Shown: positions 14,458-17,940 of the stretch, one piece after another
Layout: each line of letters begins with the position of its first letter
How positions within the stretch are numbered: position 1 is the first letter of the stretch
The notes under the pieces: model-generated
Told to the model about the DNA's origin: nothing
The model's database searches: none
The model's input: the letters and a program-made list of their open reading frames with translations, nothing else
Assembly (NCBI GenBank): GCA_046160725.1
Contig: JBJXHB010000376.1
Location: forward strand, 1 to 17,940
DNA length: 17,940 nt
Origin: JBJXHB01 sp046160725
GTDB taxonomy: Bacteria; Pseudomonadota; Gammaproteobacteria; Burkholderiales; Burkholderiaceae_C
Direction of reading: 5' to 3'
Position numbers and translations under genes: made by a program

Positions 14458-16279
14458 TCCCCGTCCGGAAGGCCCGCCGCCGGCCGTCACGGCCGACGCT
14501 GCCGTGACCGCGATACCGGCGACCGATCCGCTGCCGCCCGCGCCACAGATCGAGCGCGAGGCCGAAGTGCCGCTGCTGGGCCGGCAGAACCGGCTGCGCC
14601 TGTCCACGGTCTGGATCGTGCCGCTGGTGGCTGCGGTGATCGGCCTGGTGCTGGTGGTGCGCGCGGTACTGGAGACCGGCCCGACGGTCACCATCGAGTT
14701 CCGCAGCGCCGAGGGCATCGAGCCCGGACGCACCGAGCTGCGCTTCAAGGAGGTGGTGGTCGGCCGAGTCAAGGCGGTGCGCCTGGGCGCGGACCGCAAC
14801 CGGGTCCTGGTGACCGCCACGCTGGACAAGTCCGCGCAAGGCCTGGCCGTCGCCGACACCCGGTTCTGGGTGGTGCGCCCACGCATTGGAACCGCCGGTG
14901 TCAGTGGCCTGGGCACGCTGCTTTCCGGTGCCTACATCGGCATCGACGCTGGCGAGTCCGCGGACGCAAAGCGGCAGTTCGACGGCCTGGACCAGCCGCC
15001 CCTGGTGCTGCGCGGGGAGCCCGGCCGCAGTTTCGTGCTGCGGGCCGACGACCTCGGCTCGCTGGATGTCGGCTCGCCCGTGTACCACCGACGGGTGCGG
15101 GTGGGGCGTGTGGTCGGCTGGCAGCTCGATCCGGACAGCCGGGCGCTGGACCTGCAGATCTTCATCGAGGCCCCGCACGAGCGGCTGGTGACGGCGGACA
15201 CCCGGTTCTGGAACGCCAGCGGCGTGGACGTGGTGCTCAATGCCTCCGGGCTGACGGTCAACGCCCAGTCGATCGCGTCGGTGGTGGCGGGCGGCGTGGC
15301 CTTTGCAGAGCCGCCGTTGGCGCCTGCATCCGCGGCTGCCGGTGTCGCGGCGGCCGGCCGGCGCTTCCGCCTGCACGGCACCGAGCGCGCCGCGATGGCG
15401 CCGGAAGACGGCGAGCCGATGCGGGTGCGCATGGTGTTCCAGCAGTCGTTGCGCGGCCTGGAGCCTGGGGCGCCAGTGGACCTGCTCGGCGTGGAGATCG
15501 GCACGGTCATGCAGTTCACGCTCAAGTCCGACGGCGCCGGCACGCTCCCGGTGGAGGTTCTGGCCCACATCTGGCCGCAGCGCATGGGCGCCTTGCGCGA
15601 GCGCTTTGCGGCCAGTGCGGGTGCCGGCGGCCCGCAGGCCGACCGGCGCCTGATCAAGCAGCTGGTCGACCGCGGGCTGCGGGCCCAGGTGCGGCACGGC
15701 AACCTGCTGACGGGGCGGCTGTTCATCGCGCTGGAGTTCGCGCCCAAGGCCGCGCCCGTGGCCTATGACGCGCTGGCGCCGGTGCCGACCTTGCCCACCA
15801 TACCGGGCACCTTTGCCGACGCGCAGGACCAGGTGGCCGAGATGATCGGCAAGCTGTCCAAGGTGCGCTTCGACGAAATGGGCGGCGATGCGCAGGTGCT
15901 GCTGAAGTCGCTGGCGGCGACCAGCGACGCCTTGAAGGTGACGCTGGACGGCGCGGACCAGATGCTGCGCACGCTGACGCCGCAGGCCCAGCAGGCGTTG
16001 TCCGGTGTCGGGCCGACGTTGGCCGAGTTGCGCCGCACCTTGACCGATGCCCAGGGCACGCTGGCCGCGGCGCAGAAGACGCTGAGCAGCGCCGAGCGCA
16101 ACCTGATCGATCCGCAAGGGCCGCTGCCGCAGGGCGCGGCCCAGACCCTGGCCGAGCTGCAGCGCACCGCCCAGGCGCTGCGGGTGCTGGCCGACTACCT
16201 GCAGCGGCATCCGGAGTCGCTGCTGCGTGGCAAGCCGCCTGATCCGGAAGCGGCGCGGCCGCGGGAGGACAGACGATGA
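14438..16279 (+). CDS. pqiB: PqiB-family MCE-domain lipid transport protein
   Basis: This 613-aa protein has a Pro/Ala-rich cytoplasmic N-terminus (1-55), one membrane anchor (about 57-77) and three MCE/MlaD domains at about 80-172, 197-290 and 328-436. Repeated landmarks are FKEVVVGRVKAVRLG, YHRRVRVGRVVGWQL and LLGVEIGTVMQF, each the strand that lines the pore; DTRFWVV and DTRFWNA recur in the first two. The region 455-590 is a long helical needle with leucine heptads. The family builds hexameric tubes across the periplasm that carry lipids between the membranes. The length (about 550-610 aa) and three MCE units are normal. It overlaps pqiA by 20 bp and pqiC by 4 bp (ATGA at 16276-16279). 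Confidence 0.92.
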   Translation: MTPPPVDPRPEGPPPAVTADAAVTAIPATDPLPPAPQIEREAEVPLLGRQNRLRLSTVWIVPLVAAVIGLVLVVRAVLETGPTVTIEFRSAEGIEPGRTELRFKEVVVGRVKAVRLGADRNRVLVTATLDKSAQGLAVADTRFWVVRPRIGTAGVSGLGTLLSGAYIGIDAGESADAKRQFDGLDQPPLVLRGEPGRSFVLRADDLGSLDVGSPVYHRRVRVGRVVGWQLDPDSRALDLQIFIEAPHERLVTADTRFWNASGVDVVLNASGLTVNAQSIASVVAGGVAFAEPPLAPASAAAGVAAAGRRFRLHGTERAAMAPEDGEPMRVRMVFQQSLRGLEPGAPVDLLGVEIGTVMQFTLKSDGAGTLPVEVLAHIWPQRMGALRERFAASAGAGGPQADRRLIKQLVDRGLRAQVRHGNLLTGRLFIALEFAPKAAPVAYDALAPVPTLPTIPGTFADAQDQVAEMIGKLSKVRFDEMGGDAQVLLKSLAATSDALKVTLDGADQMLRTLTPQAQQALSGVGPTLAELRRTLTDAQGTLAAAQKTLSSAERNLIDPQGPLPQGAAQTLAELQRTAQALRVLADYLQRHPESLLRGKPPDPEAARPREDRR

Positions 16280-16905
16280 GACAGCCGCTGGTCGACGCCA
16301 CGGCGCGTCCCGGCTCGCGCCGCGGGCGGTTTGCGTGCGTGGCCGGCACGGCCGCCGTCCTGCTGCTGCTGGCCGGCTGCGCGACGCCGCCCGGCACCCG
16401 TCTGCACTCCCTGTTGCCGGCCACCACCGGCGGCCCGGCCCACATGGTGGTGGCGAACCTGCCCGCCCCGGCCGCGCGGCTGGCCACGCTGGCGCTGCCG
16501 GCCGCCGTTGCCCAGCCGCAGATGCTGGTGCGCCAGGACGACGGCAGCCTGCTGCTGCTGGAGCATGAGCGCTGGGTGGCGCCGCTGGCCGACGAGCTGC
16601 GGTTGCTGCTGCAGCAGCGCCTGGACGCGCTGCCGGCCTCGCCCGCAGGCGCCCAGCCGTGGCAGCTGGCCCTGGAGGTCACGCGCTGGGAGGGCCGGCT
16701 CGGCGCCGGTGCCCGCCTGGAGGCGCGCTGGGACCTGCGACGCGACGGCGCAGCGGCTGTCCACTGCGGCGTGGCCATCGACCAGCCGGCCGGCCCTGGC
16801 GCGGCGGCGCTGGCCGCCAGCCATGCGGCCGCCGCCGCCGCGTTGGCCCAGGCCGTTGCCGACAGTGTCGGCGCGGCTACATCGGCACGCGGCTGCCGCG
16901 GCTGA
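16276..16905 (+). CDS. pqiC: PqiC-family outer-membrane lipoprotein
   Basis: This 209-aa protein has a basic N-terminus (RPGSRRGRF), a hydrophobic stretch (about 20-34) and a clean lipobox LAGC with Cys35. The mature part follows the PqiC/YmbA (DUF330, ABC-type transport auxiliary) pattern: early TRLHSLLP, then HERWVAPLADELRLLLQQRL (92-116 region), LALEVTRWEGRLG and a beta-rich segment around the aligned Arg/Trp residues. PqiC is the outer-membrane lipoprotein that docks the PqiB tube. The residue after Cys35 is Ala, so the +2 rule predicts outer-membrane sorting. The C-terminal 40 residues are Ala-rich. It starts inside the pqiB stop (4-bp overlap), and the next gene begins 50 bases after its stop. 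Confidence 0.85.
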   Translation: MRQPLVDATARPGSRRGRFACVAGTAAVLLLLAGCATPPGTRLHSLLPATTGGPAHMVVANLPAPAARLATLALPAAVAQPQMLVRQDDGSLLLLEHERWVAPLADELRLLLQQRLDALPASPAGAQPWQLALEVTRWEGRLGAGARLEARWDLRRDGAAAVHCGVAIDQPAGPGAAALAASHAAAAAALAQAVADSVGAATSARGCRG

Positions 16906-16955
16906 CCCAACCGACACCAACGGCGCCACGGCGCCAAGATGAAGAAGGACCTGCC

Positions 16956-17726
16956 ATGGATCTCGGACTCAAGGGCCGCCGTGCCATCGTCACCGGCGGC
17001 ACGCGCGGCATCGGCCGCGCCATCGCGGACACCCTGGTCGCCGAAGGCGCCAACGTGGCCATCTGTGCCCGCAAGGCGCCCGAAGTCGAAGCAGCGCTGT
17101 CCGCCTGGCGCGCCCAGGGTGCGCAGGTCTTCGGCGCCGCGGTGGACATCGCCGACGGCCCGGCGTTCAAGGCCTGGATCGGGCAGGCGGTCGGCGAACT
17201 CGGTGGCCTGGACCTGCTGGTGTGCAATGCCAGCGCGCTGGTCACCGGCAACGGCGAGGACGCCTGGTCCCGCATGTTCGCCATCGACGTGATGGGCGTC
17301 CAGCGCGCCGTGGCGCAGGCCATGCCGCACCTGACGGCCGCCGCAGCGGGCAGCGGTGATGCGGCGGTGGTGATCATCTCGTCGGTATCGGCCGCCGAGG
17401 CCTCGTCGGCCAGCGCCTACGGTGCCTGCAAGGCGGCGCAGATCCACCGGGCCAAGGGCCTGGCCAAGGAGGGTGCCAAGCTCAAGGTGCGGGTCAACGT
17501 GGTGTCGCCCGGCACGGTCTACTTCGAGGGCGGTGTCTGGCACCAGATCGAGCAGGGCATGCCGGACCTTTTCAAGGCCACGCTGGCCCGCAACCCGACC
17601 GGCCGCATGGCCACGCCGATGGAGATCGCTCGCGCCGCGGTGTTCCTCGGCAGCCCGGCGTCGTCCTTCACCACCGGCATCAACATGGTGGTCGATGGCG
17701 CCATCACCGCCCGTGTCAACTTCTGA
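16956..17726 (+). CDS. Short-chain dehydrogenase/reductase (SDR), variant active-site residues
   Basis: This 256-aa classical-length SDR has a Rossmann nucleotide-binding motif TGGTRGIG (13-20), the acidic VDIAD after strand 3, the catalytic serine in IISSVS (about 143) and YGACK with Tyr155 and Lys159. The ending SPASSFTTGINMVVDGA (233-249) is typical of the fabG/gluconate-dehydrogenase branch. Two usual asparagines differ. The NNAG motif reads CNAS (90-93), and the helix-4 position that holds the tetrad Asn in most classical members is Asp111 (AIDVMG). Arg39 after strand 2 favours NADP(H). The substrate cannot be told. AAGGA (16945-16949) lies 6 bases before the ATG. The 50-base gap to pqiC leaves open whether it belongs to that operon. 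Confidence 0.9.
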   Translation: MDLGLKGRRAIVTGGTRGIGRAIADTLVAEGANVAICARKAPEVEAALSAWRAQGAQVFGAAVDIADGPAFKAWIGQAVGELGGLDLLVCNASALVTGNGEDAWSRMFAIDVMGVQRAVAQAMPHLTAAAAGSGDAAVVIISSVSAAEASSASAYGACKAAQIHRAKGLAKEGAKLKVRVNVVSPGTVYFEGGVWHQIEQGMPDLFKATLARNPTGRMATPMEIARAAVFLGSPASSFTTGINMVVDGAITARVNF

Positions 17727-17940
17727 CATGTGAAGGCCATCGGTCGTATCGATTCGGGTGGCAGCTGCAGGCTCTTTGCGGTCGTTGATGTTCAGCCGTG
17801 AAATCGACCTTGACGATTGGCGCGGCAAGGCCGGGGCTGGCGGGCTGGGTGGCCAGAATGAGGCGCCTGTCCCTGCGGGCCAGGTTCCCTGCGTTCCTCA
17901 GCTCCGTGGCCCCGCGGCACAACTCGCTGCGCTCGCTGGC
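17727..17940. other. Terminal 214 bases with no supportable gene
   Basis: I find no convincing coding sequence. A minus-strand frame is open across it but resembles no family I know. The base composition is less GC-biased than in the genes to the left, and CTCGCTG occurs twice 9 bases apart (17923-17929 and 17932-17938). It could be the edge of a repeat or mobile element, or simple intergenic sequence; the window ends here. Confidence 0.4.

Noticed and set aside
14330..16210. A 626-codon minus-strand open frame opposite pqiB.
   Set aside because: Low-complexity composition and no motifs; the plus strand has three clear MCE domains.
16922..16935. Two GGCGCC palindromes just before the SDR gene.
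   Set aside because: They are short and expected by chance at this GC content, with no further symmetry to suggest an operator or terminator.
17716..17922. A 68-codon minus-strand frame at the right end.
   Set aside because: It matches no family I know, has no ribosome-binding site and overlaps the SDR 3' end. It could be a degraded remnant, but the sequence does not support a call.

Overview
The window is very GC-rich, with strong G/C preference at third codon positions and dense, often overlapping genes. The gene families point to a Burkholderiales-type betaproteobacterium of the Rubrivivax/Methylibium/Leptothrix kind: a PaaK-type ligase next to a LivHMGF-type ABC transporter, a PEP-CTERM exported esterase and a PqiABC set. 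The assignment to a group is inferred from gene content, not from a database match.

Layout. (1) 1-6407, plus strand: the 3' end of a phenylacetate-CoA ligase gene (paaK-like), a TetR regulator, an MBL-fold hydrolase whose start overlaps the regulator's stop, then livH-livM-livG-livF, with 3-bp to -4-bp junctions. This looks like an uptake and CoA-activation module for an aromatic or other carboxylic acid. No periplasmic binding protein gene lies in the window. (2) 6404-10162: a BtuF-fold binding protein without a signal peptide on the minus strand, its stop interleaved with that of livF. It is divergent from a large all-in-one hybrid histidine kinase (three PAS, HisKA/HATPase, REC, HPt). (3) 10341-11336: an exported SGNH/GDSL esterase with a C-terminal PEP-CTERM sorting signal, followed by the best terminator hairpin in the window. 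(4) 11466-16905: a compact run of a YafD-like EEP-family lipoprotein, a membrane protein with a cyclic-nucleotide-binding domain laid out like Popeye proteins, and pqiA-pqiB-pqiC (MCE lipid transport across the envelope). The first two genes appear co-transcribed with pqiABC. (5) 16956-17726: a short-chain dehydrogenase, then about 210 bases with no supportable gene.

Most of the window is ordinary core or accessory metabolism. The observations most worth a second look are the membrane cyclic-nucleotide sensor tied to a Pqi/MCE system, the signal-less BtuF-like protein with its 9-bp divergent junction to the hybrid kinase, and the SDR that lacks two usually conserved asparagines. I see no tRNA, rRNA, CRISPR array, complete insertion sequence or prophage gene.
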